DNA from: Heterotrichella gracilis
Taxonomy: Eukaryota; Sar; Xanthophyceae; Tribonematales; Xanthonemataceae
Assembly: GCA_032358255.1 (NCBI GenBank)
Contig: JAULBX010020410.1
Location: 1-64,000, forward strand
Reading direction: 5' to 3'
Length of the DNA stretch: 64,000 bases
The notes beneath the pieces were generated by a model that ran no database searches, was not told the origin of the DNA, and was given only the letters and a program-made list of their open reading frames with translations. Every line of letters begins with the position of its first letter. Position 1 is the stretch's first letter. Made by a program: the position numbers and the translations under genes. Shown here piece after piece: positions 8,555-17,301 of the stretch.

Positions 8555-10870
8555 TTAAAGCAAATCGAGATTTAGAAATAATTGATCTAAAGGTTTTCTT
8601 AAGGATTTAATTTCAGGTTCGGAGGCTTTGCACAAACGGAAAATAAAAATTTCAGAATAGCCCGATTCAATGGCAAATGTTTTTTCGAATAAGGGTCTTA
8701 AGTTTTTTAACTGATCACAGGCTTTTTTACTCAAGCCATCCCCACCACCTTGCAAATAGCGAGCAAATAAAAAAACAGAAGCAGAAAGTGGTTGAAAGGA
8801 GATGCCGAGCGCATTCGCTTCCAGCCAAACACGTTCCACTACTCTGCCGCCATCAAGAAAATGTTCTTTTTTGTTACCGGGAAAAGTAACGATACCGATA
8901 GCAGAAGCTGCATCCACTGATTTTTTCGTTAATTTTTTAAATGCACCGCCGCCATTCCACTCGTGAAGCATATTGATCAAGACTGCTTCTTTCGCTAATT
9001 GAAGGCCTACTTTTTCTGAATTTGTGATGTCTAAGGTTCGAATATCTACCCCGTCGCATTTACTTTCATTTTCCTCTTTGGTCCAACGCACTTCTTCCAC
9101 AAAATCTTTATGTCCTAGTTTTTCCAAGAGACGGATCTTTTCTAATTCGCCTAATACTTCTGCAATAGCATCGAGTTGGATAGCGTCCGTAAAAAAGGTG
9201 AGTTTGGCATGTTTTGTTTCTTCAGCCGCCTTCACTATTTTTTGTAAGATGCTTGATTCAATTTTTTCGCGATGGGAGAGCATTCGATTGGTTAAACGAT
9301 AATCAATTGCTGCCATGCGTGGTTGAAGATAAGAAGCATCAGAGTTGAGAGGATAAAATTCAAAGACCATGGTGAGTGAAGGATTTTTATCGTCCGGAAA
9401 AGGAAGGGCTTTTGCTTGAAGATTTAATTGAGCCGCCTTTAAGATAATATTTTCAGAAGCTGCTCCCAATCCAATGTATGAAGCTAGATTTCCATACCCT
9501 AAGAACTTTGAATGTGAATCGAATGCATTAAACAGATACAGTGTTTTATCTTTGTAGATCCATCGCCATGGTTGCGCATTTCCTCCAGAAGGCGCTTTAC
9601 AAGCTGCTTTTACTAGAGTTTCTATTTCACTCGCAGTTAAGGTTATCTGATCTTTTTGATTTTGGTGAGAAGCGGATTTAGCCAAACGAGTTAAATTAGT
9701 AAGAGAAGAAAATATTTCTTCTTTCGCTGTCAAATTATTTTCGTCCGTCACTTTGTTGCAGATCAATTTCTCGATATCCACATGATATCGACCTGAATCG
9801 GTATATTGATTGAGTAACATTCTTCTGCTAACATCGGCCGTGATACCTCCTCCCATAGTTACTGCAGAAGCCAGTTGTGGCCAGGTGGTAATACTTTGTT
9901 CAATCTCCAACATTGACGCTTTGAGTCGCGGTGAAGCTGTATCAATTCCTAAAATATCGAGCATGTAAGGAATTTTTTCTTCATTTGTTTTAAGACTTTT
10001 TAAAGTAGTAAGATCTAGGTGATCAAGCAATCCGTGTAGGATACTGCGATCAGGTTCCAGGTCAAATCGTTCCACATCTACCATACAACGATCGCTGGCT
10101 TCCATGATCACAGGCACTTTCAGTTCACGTGCTTTGTACCGGCACAATACTTTAATATCAAAACCATCTGACTCTTCAACCAGGAGGTCGAGTTTTCCAC
10201 CGTCCATAAAAAAATCGCTCATATTGTTTTCAGTAAGTCCGGCCGGATAACACAGCACCTTGATAAATGGATCGATCTCTGCGATTTCGCGTGCCACTGA
10301 ATATACTTTTGGCAATCCTAAATTATGAACCCCGGTGCGAATACGATTTAAATTGGTGAGTTCCAACACATCAAAATCAGCTAAACGCAACTCGCCGCAA
10401 ATTCGTTCCATGGCTAAGGTAACCGACACTGACTGACCTACAGATAATCCTATCACCCCAATTTTTTTTGAGGCTAAAATTTCCTTCTCCTGTGGAGTGA
10501 TCTTATATTGATTTCGGCTGGTGCGCAATTGCACAAACTCTTCCTCATCGAGCAAATGCACCAGTTTATTTGACCAAGGATAATACACCCATACGCCATA
10601 GTTGGTGACAGATGAATTACTGAGGTAATTCGTGATAGCGTTGCTTAATTCGATTGCAGTGAATTTTTTTGTCGGATTTTTAAACTTTATAAGTTCTCCG
10701 ATCTGTCCTAAAATTTCATCAATGACAAAAATTCCGGGACTAGTCAGTAATTGTTGAAATTCCTTCAGATTTTCCGGATCGTTCAAACGAAAAAACAATG
10801 GTTTATAAAGGCGATTAGAATCGGCTTGTTTATCGGAAAGAACTTTTAGTTGATTTAAAATGGCATTCAT
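8555..10870 (-). CDS. E1-like (ThiF) / nitroreductase fusion, MoeY/Rv1355c type
   Basis: The 771-residue cytoplasmic protein has two enzyme domains. Residues about 130-350 form a ThiF/MoeB/E1-type adenylation fold: the nucleotide loop KIGVIGLSVGQS (136-147), then LADFDVLELTNLNR (163-176). The CxxC zinc pairs of MoeB/ThiF are absent. Residues about 410-750 form a flavin nitroreductase-like domain with APSGGNAQPWRW (426-437), the usual FMN-binding start. Together with a 120-residue N-terminal region this matches the architecture I recall for mycobacterial Rv1355c (MoeY), whose reaction is unproven. It probably activates a carboxylate and then oxidises or reduces a bound intermediate. About 210 bp separate it from the downstream acyltransferase gene. 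Confidence 0.75.
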   Translation of the reverse strand: MNAILNQLKVLSDKQADSNRLYKPLFFRLNDPENLKEFQQLLTSPGIFVIDEILGQIGELIKFKNPTKKFTAIELSNAITNYLSNSSVTNYGVWVYYPWSNKLVHLLDEEEFVQLRTSRNQYKITPQEKEILASKKIGVIGLSVGQSVSVTLAMERICGELRLADFDVLELTNLNRIRTGVHNLGLPKVYSVAREIAEIDPFIKVLCYPAGLTENNMSDFFMDGGKLDLLVEESDGFDIKVLCRYKARELKVPVIMEASDRCMVDVERFDLEPDRSILHGLLDHLDLTTLKSLKTNEEKIPYMLDILGIDTASPRLKASMLEIEQSITTWPQLASAVTMGGGITADVSRRMLLNQYTDSGRYHVDIEKLICNKVTDENNLTAKEEIFSSLTNLTRLAKSASHQNQKDQITLTASEIETLVKAACKAPSGGNAQPWRWIYKDKTLYLFNAFDSHSKFLGYGNLASYIGLGAASENIILKAAQLNLQAKALPFPDDKNPSLTMVFEFYPLNSDASYLQPRMAAIDYRLTNRMLSHREKIESSILQKIVKAAEETKHAKLTFFTDAIQLDAIAEVLGELEKIRLLEKLGHKDFVEEVRWTKEENESKCDGVDIRTLDITNSEKVGLQLAKEAVLINMLHEWNGGGAFKKLTKKSVDAASAIGIVTFPGNKKEHFLDGGRVVERVWLEANALGISFQPLSASVFLFARYLQGGGDGLSKKACDQLKNLRPLFEKTFAIESGYSEIFIFRLCKASEPEIKSLRKPLDQLFLNLDLL

Positions 10871-10967
10871 TAGTTACAGTATTTTCGAAAGATATGACAA
10901 GCATTAAAACAGTGAATTCAATCTATTTTTATACACAGATTAACTTAATTTATGTAAAAATATAATT

Positions 10968-11007
10968 ATTATTCATAAATTCGAATTTAGATAGACGAAT
11001 GAATAAT
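10968..11007. promoter_or_regulatory. Nested inverted repeats between divergent genes
   Basis: A 9-bp inverted repeat, ATTATTCAT (10968-10976) and ATGAATAAT (10999-11007), encloses a perfect 12-bp palindrome AAATTCGAATTT (10977-10988). It lies between the divergent E1-like and response-regulator genes and could be a shared operator. Confidence 0.4.
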
Positions 11008-11056
11008 TCTTCTATTTAAATTTTAGATCCGTTTTAACTAAAAAAAAACAATCGAA

Positions 11057-11524
11057 ATGGAAGATCAATTACACATAAAAGTTTTATACGTAGACGACGA
11101 AGAAAATAATTTAGCGGCATTTAAAGCTTCGTTTAGAAGGCAATTCACCGTGTTTACAGCCATTTCGGCAGAGGAAGGATTAAAGGTACTGGCTGAAAAT
11201 GACATTCATATTCTCATTACAGATCAGCGAATGCCCGGCACTTTAGGAACGGAATTACTCGCTCAAGCGGTGCAAGATAATCCGGATCAAATACGGATCT
11301 TATTAACCGGATTTTCCGATATTGAAGCGATCACGGATGCCATAAATCGCGGTCAGATTTATCGTTATTTATCAAAACCATGGGTGGATGCTCATTTGAT
11401 TGAAACCATACAAGACGCCTATACAGTCTATAATCTGAAGAAAAAACAAAAAGAATTGAGTCAGCAATTAATGACCACCAATGAACAATTAGAGTTCATG
11501 TTAAGACAGAAATTATTGACTTGA
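11057..11524 (+). CDS. Response regulator, receiver domain with C-terminal coiled coil
   Basis: The 155-residue protein has a CheY-like receiver (residues 6-125) with all key residues: acidic pair Asp13-Asp14, phosphoacceptor Asp56 in ITDQRMP, Thr84 and Lys107 in SKPW. Residues 125-155 form a short Gln/Leu-rich helix, probably a coiled coil. There is no DNA-binding or enzymatic output domain. The HLLTGFSD-like and RYLSKPW segments resemble receivers of the RpfG/HD-GYP type. It is a plausible partner of the kinase at 5507, although it is divergently transcribed from that block. Confidence 0.85.
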   Translation: MEDQLHIKVLYVDDEENNLAAFKASFRRQFTVFTAISAEEGLKVLAENDIHILITDQRMPGTLGTELLAQAVQDNPDQIRILLTGFSDIEAITDAINRGQIYRYLSKPWVDAHLIETIQDAYTVYNLKKKQKELSQQLMTTNEQLEFMLRQKLLT

Positions 11525-11681
11525 TCTTGATCTGTTTTTTGCCTCTAAGAAAAAAAAGTAAGTATTCGACCAATAGGCTTCTTTTTAAGACGAAAAGTTT
11601 ATTGAATAAATGGCTTTGATTTTCAAAAAAAAGACCATTAACGATTTTTAGAATGTGTTGAATGGATAAAACTCCATATTA

Positions 11682-12893
11682 TCAGAGTTGAATTCCGATC
11701 AATAATATATCATCTGTTTGTTCATAGTTTCCCTGCCACTTATCTAACCAGTGATTTAAAAGTTGTTCTTGCTCGGCGACTCCAAAGGAGAGCGATTTTT
11801 CAAGAATTTTGTTCATGTTACGGGTCATCATACGTTTTCCTTTTGATCCGCCAAACTGATCGGCATATCCATCTGTGCACATATAAATAACATCTCCTTC
11901 GTCGTATTTCACCGTATTATTTGTGAATGTGATGGCAGATTCATCGTGTAAACCTCCAATACCGAATTTATCTCCTTTTACCATTTCGAGTGTTTTATCT
12001 CGAAAGTAAACCAGGTGTCGGTTTGCACCTGCAAACTCAATGATGCAATTTTCGCGATCGATCGAACATAAAGCAATATCCATTCCATCACAACGTTGAT
12101 TGCCCATCTTATCTTGTTTTAAGGTACGACGGATGCCTCTGTTCAATTTAGCCAATATTTCAGCCGGTTGACGAATTTTCTTTACGTTGACGATCTCATT
12201 TAATAAACTATAACCGATCATTGACATGAGCGAACCCGGAACACCGTGTCCGGTGCAATCTGCCACGGCAATTAATAGTTTATTTTCGCGTTCCACAAAC
12301 CAATAAAAATCGCCGCTGACAATATCTTTTGGGCGAAAAATAATTAAGGAGTTTGGAAAATAATTCGTCAATACCGCCTTTTCAGGTAACATGGCTTCTT
12401 GAATCAATTTTGCATAATTGATACTATCTGTCATGCTTTTATTATTCTCCTCAATTTCGTGATAGGCATGTGTTAATTCACTATGCAAAGCGATGATCTC
12501 ATTTTTTTCTTTTTGCTCGCGATTTCGTGCGTGAACATTTTTGATTGCCAGCGGTAAGCGTGACATGCTTTCTTTAAGCACATAATCATCTGCACCGGCG
12601 TCAATACAACTTAAGGCTATTTTTTCGGAAGCGTGATCCGTTAACACAATAAACGGCACATCGAGGTATTTAGATCTGGCTATCTCCAATGCTTGCATCG
12701 AATTTAAATCGGGAAACTGATCATTAGAAACTATAATATCCGGACTAAACACTTCTAACAAGGAGATGAATTCGTTTTTTGAATTCACGATGCTAAGCGT
12801 GAAATTTAGCGTTCCGTTTAATAAGGTTTTCTCTACCGACGTAATGCCGTTATGATCGTTCTCGAGTAATACTATAGAGAGGTCTTTTCCCAT
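11682..12893 (-). CDS. Receiver-PP2C (SpoIIE/RsbU-type) protein phosphatase
   Basis: The 403-residue protein begins with a receiver-like domain (about 5-120), then a coiled coil (130-155) and a PPM/SpoIIE phosphatase domain (160-403). The phosphatase motifs are intact: DIVSGDFYWF, VADCTGHGVPGSLMS, CTDGYADQFGG and TDDILLIGI. In the receiver, the phosphoacceptor position (four residues before the conserved Pro) is Asn57 in VSNDQFP, with an Asp next to it, so classical phosphorylation is doubtful. Such phosphatases usually act on anti-anti-sigma or stress-signalling proteins. I took the ATG at 12893 rather than the upstream TTG at 12902. It may read the output of the neighbouring two-component genes. 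Confidence 0.85.
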   Translation of the reverse strand: MGKDLSIVLLENDHNGITSVEKTLLNGTLNFTLSIVNSKNEFISLLEVFSPDIIVSNDQFPDLNSMQALEIARSKYLDVPFIVLTDHASEKIALSCIDAGADDYVLKESMSRLPLAIKNVHARNREQKEKNEIIALHSELTHAYHEIEENNKSMTDSINYAKLIQEAMLPEKAVLTNYFPNSLIIFRPKDIVSGDFYWFVERENKLLIAVADCTGHGVPGSLMSMIGYSLLNEIVNVKKIRQPAEILAKLNRGIRRTLKQDKMGNQRCDGMDIALCSIDRENCIIEFAGANRHLVYFRDKTLEMVKGDKFGIGGLHDESAITFTNNTVKYDEGDVIYMCTDGYADQFGGSKGKRMMTRNMNKILEKSLSFGVAEQEQLLNHWLDKWQGNYEQTDDILLIGIQL

Positions 12894-13346
12894 TTGGTTC
12901 AACTAGTCAAAGCATTCGAAAATCAGTCATCTTCTGCGCAAATAAGAAGTGTTTTATAAGATTGTTTTTCTCAGTTGCCTTATTAAACCTGTTCAGTTGA
13001 TTGAGTAAATAAAATGACAGGTTATTTTTAAAAAATAACTTCAATGGTTTCAAGGATTTGGGTTCGAGTATCATTTTGTGGATTACAATTTACATTAAAA
13101 TACGAGCAAGTCATATTTTTTGGTGATACTTTTTTCTGTGGTTTAACCTCTATAAAGGGCTATTCATCTAGAAAATGAAATTGAACTGTTAAATGAGCTT
13201 GTAAATAGATTTTTTTTGAGATCAGGAAGAGATTTGTCTTTTAATGAATGCCTAAGTCGATTGGTCAATAGGCACCCGTTTACTACTATCAATAAAAAAA
13301 CCCGTTATGGAATACCATAACGGGTTTTTTTAAAAAAATAATAAGA
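12894..13346. other. Intergenic region without a supported gene
   Basis: This AT-rich stretch lies between the phosphatase and rpsT. It holds the rpsT terminator at its right end. A 52-codon open frame on the plus strand (13156-13320) has no ATG near its start and no recognisable homology. I see no RNA gene or repeat. Confidence 0.5.
13297..13330 (-). terminator. Rho-independent terminator of rpsT
   Basis: A stem of 10 GC-containing pairs (CCCGTTATGG with CCATAACGGG, loop AATA) is flanked by A and T runs, so it could work in both directions. It lies 17 bp beyond the rpsT stop. Confidence 0.92.
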
Positions 13347-13601
13347 TTACTTTAGAGAAGCAACTTTTTTAGCCAATTTAGATTTCATGTTACCGGCTTT
13401 GTTCTTATGTATAACACTTTTCTTAGCTAATTTGTCTAACATGCTAGAAACTTTAGGTAATAAGGTTTCAGCATCTTTTTTAGAAGTAGCTGTGCGTAAA
13501 GCTTTCACTGCAGTACGAGTTGTTTTTGCGTAATAACGATTCTCAGTACGTTTAGCTTCGTTAGAACGAATGCGTTTAATTGATGATTTATGGTTTGCCA
13601 T
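13347..13601 (-). CDS. rpsT: 30S ribosomal protein S20
   Basis: The 84-residue, highly basic, all-helical protein starts [18 protein letters not shown] and has the internal [16 protein letters not shown] pattern typical of S20. It binds 16S rRNA during assembly of the small subunit. It is monocistronic, with a clear promoter upstream and a terminator downstream. Confidence 0.97.
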   Translation of the reverse strand: MANHKSSIKRIRSNEAKRTENRYYAKTTRTAVKALRTATSKKDAETLLPKVSSMLDKLAKKSVIHKNKAGNMKSKLAKKVASLK

Positions 13602-13622
13602 TGTAAATAATTTCTTTTGTTA

Positions 13623-13649
13623 TTCCCTTTTTTAGGGAAGGCAAATATA
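13623..13649 (-). promoter_or_regulatory. rpsT promoter -7 element and 5'-leader hairpin
   Basis: Read on the minus strand, 13649-13642 is TATATTTG, a perfect TAnnTTTG. The predicted transcript start is near 13639. A 6-bp stem (TTCCCT/AGGGAA, 13623-13639) then sits at the extreme 5' end of the leader, which could stabilise the mRNA or take part in control. Confidence 0.55.
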
Positions 13650-13709
13650 CGGTTTTTTTTGAATATGCAAATGTTAAAAACAAAATGCTGAAAAAAGGGC
13701 TTTTAGCTC

Positions 13710-13717
13710 TATTTTTG
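13710..13717 (+). promoter_or_regulatory. -7 element for the OmpA-family gene (near-leaderless)
   Basis: TATTTTTG matches TAnnTTTG. The ATG follows 5 bp later (13723), so the mRNA would have almost no leader. Confidence 0.5.
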
Positions 13718-13722
13718 TGTAA

Positions 13723-14817
13723 ATGAAGCACTTATTTCTCATTATAGTCCTCTTTTTAAGCGGTGCTTCCTTGGCGCAGGTCACAACTGACCGCAAAACG
13801 GACAAAAATCTGATTCCTAACGGCAGTTTTGAAAATTACCGAAAAAAATCGGGTGATGTTAGAAAAGCGGTGCCCTGGAGACCCATTGAAACCATTGATT
13901 ATTATCAAAATCCATTAAATAATGACACGACTGTGCAGAAAGGCGCCTATAATGGCTATTGTTATACAGGATTCCGATTCCGAAAAAAATACAAGGAGTT
14001 TTTACAAGTAAAACTCGCCGAGTCACTGCACAGAGGCACTGTATATGAGTTTAGCATGCATGTTCGATTGGCATTTTGGAGCAATACTACCTTAAAGTCC
14101 TTTGGCGTGCTTTTCACAAAAGGTGGGTATAAAGGACAATATGATGCTGTAAAATCGAATATGGTTGACACTGTTTGTGAAAGGGGTGGACTTCAAAAGG
14201 GCTATCAGTGGTTTGAAATTAAGGGTCTTTATAAAGCCGATGGCGGTGAAAAATATATTACCATAGGCAATTTTGCTCCAAAGGTGGGCAAGGACATGTC
14301 GAATATTAATGTTTTTAGATTTGGACCGAAGGAATCCTATTATTTTGTGGATGATGTGAAATTAATTCGAGCCAAACAATTTGAAGAGAAAGTGATTGTT
14401 GAACGGATTGGACCGAATTATTTTGAGTCGCCCGATGATTCGGTGTTGGTAGTTAAGGAAAACATTAAGGTTGGTGAGAAAGTGCCGCTGAACAATATCT
14501 TTTTTGTGAATGGAAAGTATTATTTATTACCTGAGTCGTATTCAGAATTAAATAAATTGTCGCATTACCTTATTACACATCCTGAAATTGAAATTCAAAT
14601 AAATGGTTACAATGATGACAGAGGGTTTGAACACAAAAGTCAAAAAATAAGTGAGCTAAGAGCCCGGGAAGTATTTGAGTATTTAATTATAAGAGGTGTT
14701 CAAAATAAAATGTATTTTAAAGGATTTGGCAGTAAAATGCCTGTGGCGGATAATAGCACAGAAGAGGGCCGGGCGAAGAACCGCAGGGTGGAATTTGAGA
14801 TCATCAAAAATAATTAA
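13723..14817 (+). CDS. OmpA-family outer membrane/peptidoglycan-linked protein
   Basis: The 364-residue protein has a signal peptide (residues 1-18, ending ASLAQ). A beta-rich N-terminal domain follows (about 28-220), starting with NLIPNGSFENY, which resembles the opening of carbohydrate-binding-like jelly rolls. The OmpA C-terminal domain covers about 265-362 (INGYNDDRG, LRAREVFEYLI, GRAKNRRVEFEI) and should bind peptidoglycan. The N-terminal domain could face the cell surface or bind a glycan; its ligand is not evident. Confidence 0.85.
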   Translation: MKHLFLIIVLFLSGASLAQVTTDRKTDKNLIPNGSFENYRKKSGDVRKAVPWRPIETIDYYQNPLNNDTTVQKGAYNGYCYTGFRFRKKYKEFLQVKLAESLHRGTVYEFSMHVRLAFWSNTTLKSFGVLFTKGGYKGQYDAVKSNMVDTVCERGGLQKGYQWFEIKGLYKADGGEKYITIGNFAPKVGKDMSNINVFRFGPKESYYFVDDVKLIRAKQFEEKVIVERIGPNYFESPDDSVLVVKENIKVGEKVPLNNIFFVNGKYYLLPESYSELNKLSHYLITHPEIEIQINGYNDDRGFEHKSQKISELRAREVFEYLIIRGVQNKMYFKGFGSKMPVADNSTEEGRAKNRRVEFEIIKNN

Positions 14818-14897
14818 ACCACCTTTTGAGCCAAAGGTAATCTGGTATCACAGAATTAAATTGTGTTACAAAGAGAATGAATAGTATTTGCCGGCAA

Positions 14898-14941
14898 GTA
14901 ACAAAAGTCACACTGCGGGAAAGCAAGAATGCTGAACTTTG
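14898..14941 (+). promoter_or_regulatory. Crp/Fnr-type operator and -7 element of the TauE gene
   Basis: The dyad GTAAC-AAAA-GTCAC lies at 14898-14911 (centre 14904.5). The -7 element GAACTTTG starts at 14934, 29.5 bp from the dyad centre. This spacing recurs across the sulfur island and fits class II activation. Confidence 0.75.
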
Positions 14942-14960
14942 TCAAAATTAAAACAAACAC

Positions 14961-15758
14961 ATGGAAACATTTGGTTACATAGCATCCATTCTAATAGGTA
15001 TTTCACTAGGATTAATTGGAAGCGGAGGAAGTATTTTAACAGTGCCGGTATTGGTGTATTTATTCGCCGTGGATGCCGTTGCGGCTACCTCCTACTCGCT
15101 TTTTATCGTTGGTCTTACCAGTGCGGTAGGATCAGTGGGTTATTTCAGAAAAGGACTGGTTAACATTAAAACAGCCTTGGTATTTGGAGCACCATCCATT
15201 ATTGCCGTTTTTATGACCCGGGCATATATCGTGCCTGCAATTCCAAAAGAAGTATTCACACTTGGAACATTTGTTGTCACAAAAAGTATTCTTTTATTAT
15301 TGTTGTTTGCTGTATTGATGGTTGCAGCTTCATACAGTATGATCAAAAAAGATAAGAAGAAAAAAACGGAAACAACAGGACCTCAAAAATTTAATTATCC
15401 GGTTATTTTGCTCGAAGGCGCCGTAGTGGGTGTGATCACAGGACTTGTAGGTGCCGGCGGTGGATTTTTAATAATACCGGCATTGGTTCTGCTCTCAAAA
15501 TTACCAATGAAGGAGGCTGTTGGAACATCGTTGGTTATCATTGCTGCTAAATCGTTGATTGGATTTTTAGGAGAAGGTGGAGATGCTGTGATTGATTGGT
15601 TTCTCTTAGCCTCTGTTTCAGCATTTGCATCAGGAGGAATTTTCATAGGCCTATATTTATCAAAAAAAATAGATGGCGCCAAACTGAAACCTATTTTTGG
15701 ATGGTTTGTGTTGATGATGGGTATTTACATTATTTTAAAAGAAACGCTATTCAACTAA
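14961..15758 (+). CDS. TauE/SafE-family sulfite or sulfonate exporter
   Basis: The 265-residue integral membrane protein has about eight predicted helices in two repeats. Each repeat starts with a Gly-rich motif: LIGSGGSILTVPVLVY near residues 19-34 and LVGAGGGFLIIPALVLL in the second half. The family moves sulfite, sulfoacetate or related anions across the inner membrane. It opens the sulfur island and is followed by a persulfide-dioxygenase fusion, so export of sulfite made by that enzyme is likely. The promoter carries the island's operator at the standard distance. Confidence 0.9.
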   Translation: METFGYIASILIGISLGLIGSGGSILTVPVLVYLFAVDAVAATSYSLFIVGLTSAVGSVGYFRKGLVNIKTALVFGAPSIIAVFMTRAYIVPAIPKEVFTLGTFVVTKSILLLLLFAVLMVAASYSMIKKDKKKKTETTGPQKFNYPVILLEGAVVGVITGLVGAGGGFLIIPALVLLSKLPMKEAVGTSLVIIAAKSLIGFLGEGGDAVIDWFLLASVSAFASGGIFIGLYLSKKIDGAKLKPIFGWFVLMMGIYIILKETLFN

Positions 15759-15763
15759 GCTGT

Positions 15764-15846
15764 GTAACATTGGTAACAGTGCATTTTATTCAATAAATCG
15801 GTGTAATAAATGTTACCAAGTTTTAACACACAAGTCACTAACTTTG
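15764..15846 (+). promoter_or_regulatory. Tandem operators and -7 element of the first MBL-rhodanese operon
   Basis: Two dyads lie just after the TauE stop: GTAAC-ATTG-GTAAC (15764-15777) and GTAAT-AAAT-GTTAC (15803-15816, centre 15809.5). The -7 element TAACTTTG starts at 15839, exactly 29.5 bp from the second centre. The dyad centres are 39 bp apart. Confidence 0.78.
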
Positions 15847-15883
15847 CTACATAAATAATAAACAATTAAACTAAAATAAACCA

Positions 15884-17299
15884 ATGAAAATAGAACAAAT
15901 ATATACCGGATGTTTAGCACAAGGTGCTTATTACATTACTTCTAATGGCGAAGCGGCCATTATTGATCCTTTACGCGAGGTACAGCCATACATAGAGCGC
16001 GCTAAAAAAGATGGTGTAAAAATAAAATATGTTTTTGAAACCCATTTTCATGCTGATTTTGTTTCCGGTCATTTAGATCTAAGCAAAAAAACAGGTGCAC
16101 CAATTATTTATGGTCCAACTGCTAAACCTGAGTTTGAGGCCATCATTGCAACAGACGGACAGGAATTTAAATTGGGAAATGTGACGATCAAAGTATTACA
16201 TACACCGGGACATACCATGGAAAGTTCTTGCTTTTTATTAATAGATGAAAACGGAAAAGACCATTCTTTATTTAGTGGCGACACTTTGTTTTTAGGAGAC
16301 GTTGGTCGTCCTGACCTTGCTCAAAAGGCAGCTTCAATGACACAAGAAGAGTTAGCCGGTTTGTTATACGAATCATTAACTACTAAAATCATGCCTCTTG
16401 CCAATGATGTGATCGTTTACCCGGCACATGGAGCAGGAAGTGCTTGTGGTAAGAACATGATGAAAGAAACGGTAGATACCTTAGGCAATCAAAAGAAAAT
16501 GAATTATGCTTTAAATCAGCCAAACAAAACTGAATTTATTAAAGCTGTGACTGATGGATTATTGCCTCCTCCGGGTTATTTTGGAATGAATGTAGCCTTG
16601 AATAAAAAAGGTGTTGAAAGTTTTGATACCGTATTAGGAAAAGGAATGAAGGCTTTGAGTCCTGCCGAATTAGAATTAGCGGTGGAGGCCACAGATGCTT
16701 TAATACTGGATGTGAGAAATGCAGACGATTTTAGTAAAGGATTTGTGCCACGTTCGGTGAATATTGGCTTACACGGTGATTTTGCGCCATGGGTAGGTTC
16801 GTTGATCGTAGATGTAAAACAACCTTTGATTCTTATCACAAAAGAAGGTGAAGAAGAAGAATCGGTGACCCGTTTAGCCCGTGTGGGATTTGACAACGTG
16901 ATTGGTTATTTAGCCGGAGGCATTGAAGCCTGGAAAAAAGCCGGTAAAGAAGTGGATACGGTAAATAGAATCACCGCACAACAATTTAAAGGAGAATTAA
17001 AAGTTGGCGAAACAAAAGTGATTGACGTTAGAAAAGATTCTGAATATGCGGCAGAGCACGTAGAAGAAGCCTTTAGCAGACCATTGGCGGACATTAACAC
17101 CTGGTTTAATTTTATAGATGACAAGGAACCTTTCTATTTACATTGTGCCGGAGGATACAGAAGTATGATCGCTGCCAGTATTTTAAAAGCAAGAGGTATC
17201 CACAATTTTAAAGAGGTAGCCGGTGGATTTAAAGCCATTGCCGAAGCAGGAGTTCCAAAATCAGATTTTATTTGTCAAAGTAAACTACAAAAATCTTAA
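15884..17299 (+). CDS. Persulfide dioxygenase-rhodanese fusion (CstB/ETHE1-like), copy 1
   Basis: The 471-residue cytoplasmic protein joins a metallo-beta-lactamase fold (1-235) to two rhodanese domains. Iron-binding residues are visible: THFHADFVSGH (His54, His56, Asp58), HTPGH (His110) and SGDTLFLGDVGRPDL (Asp133). The first rhodanese (about 265-355) has no cysteine at its active loop (ITKEGEEE) and should be inactive. The second (365-465) keeps Cys421 in HCAGGYRS. Fusions of this kind oxidise glutathione- or CoA-persulfide to sulfite and can make thiosulfate. It leads an operon with a rhodanese lipoprotein and a DUF2892-like protein. A paralogue lies at 21032. Confidence 0.92.
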   Translation: MKIEQIYTGCLAQGAYYITSNGEAAIIDPLREVQPYIERAKKDGVKIKYVFETHFHADFVSGHLDLSKKTGAPIIYGPTAKPEFEAIIATDGQEFKLGNVTIKVLHTPGHTMESSCFLLIDENGKDHSLFSGDTLFLGDVGRPDLAQKAASMTQEELAGLLYESLTTKIMPLANDVIVYPAHGAGSACGKNMMKETVDTLGNQKKMNYALNQPNKTEFIKAVTDGLLPPPGYFGMNVALNKKGVESFDTVLGKGMKALSPAELELAVEATDALILDVRNADDFSKGFVPRSVNIGLHGDFAPWVGSLIVDVKQPLILITKEGEEEESVTRLARVGFDNVIGYLAGGIEAWKKAGKEVDTVNRITAQQFKGELKVGETKVIDVRKDSEYAAEHVEEAFSRPLADINTWFNFIDDKEPFYLHCAGGYRSMIAASILKARGIHNFKEVAGGFKAIAEAGVPKSDFICQSKLQKS

Positions 17300-17301
17300 A
17301 T

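Noticed and set aside
13156-13320. Short protein gene of about 52 codons
   Set aside because: No ATG near the start, no known family, and it runs into the rpsT terminator.
14821-14838. Terminator after the OmpA-family gene (ACCTTT/AAAGGT)
   Set aside because: Only a 6-bp AT-rich stem with no T tract.
14845-14872. Another Crp/Fnr-type site (TATCACA and TGTGTTACA halves)
   Set aside because: The halves are too far apart and do not fit the N4 spacing.
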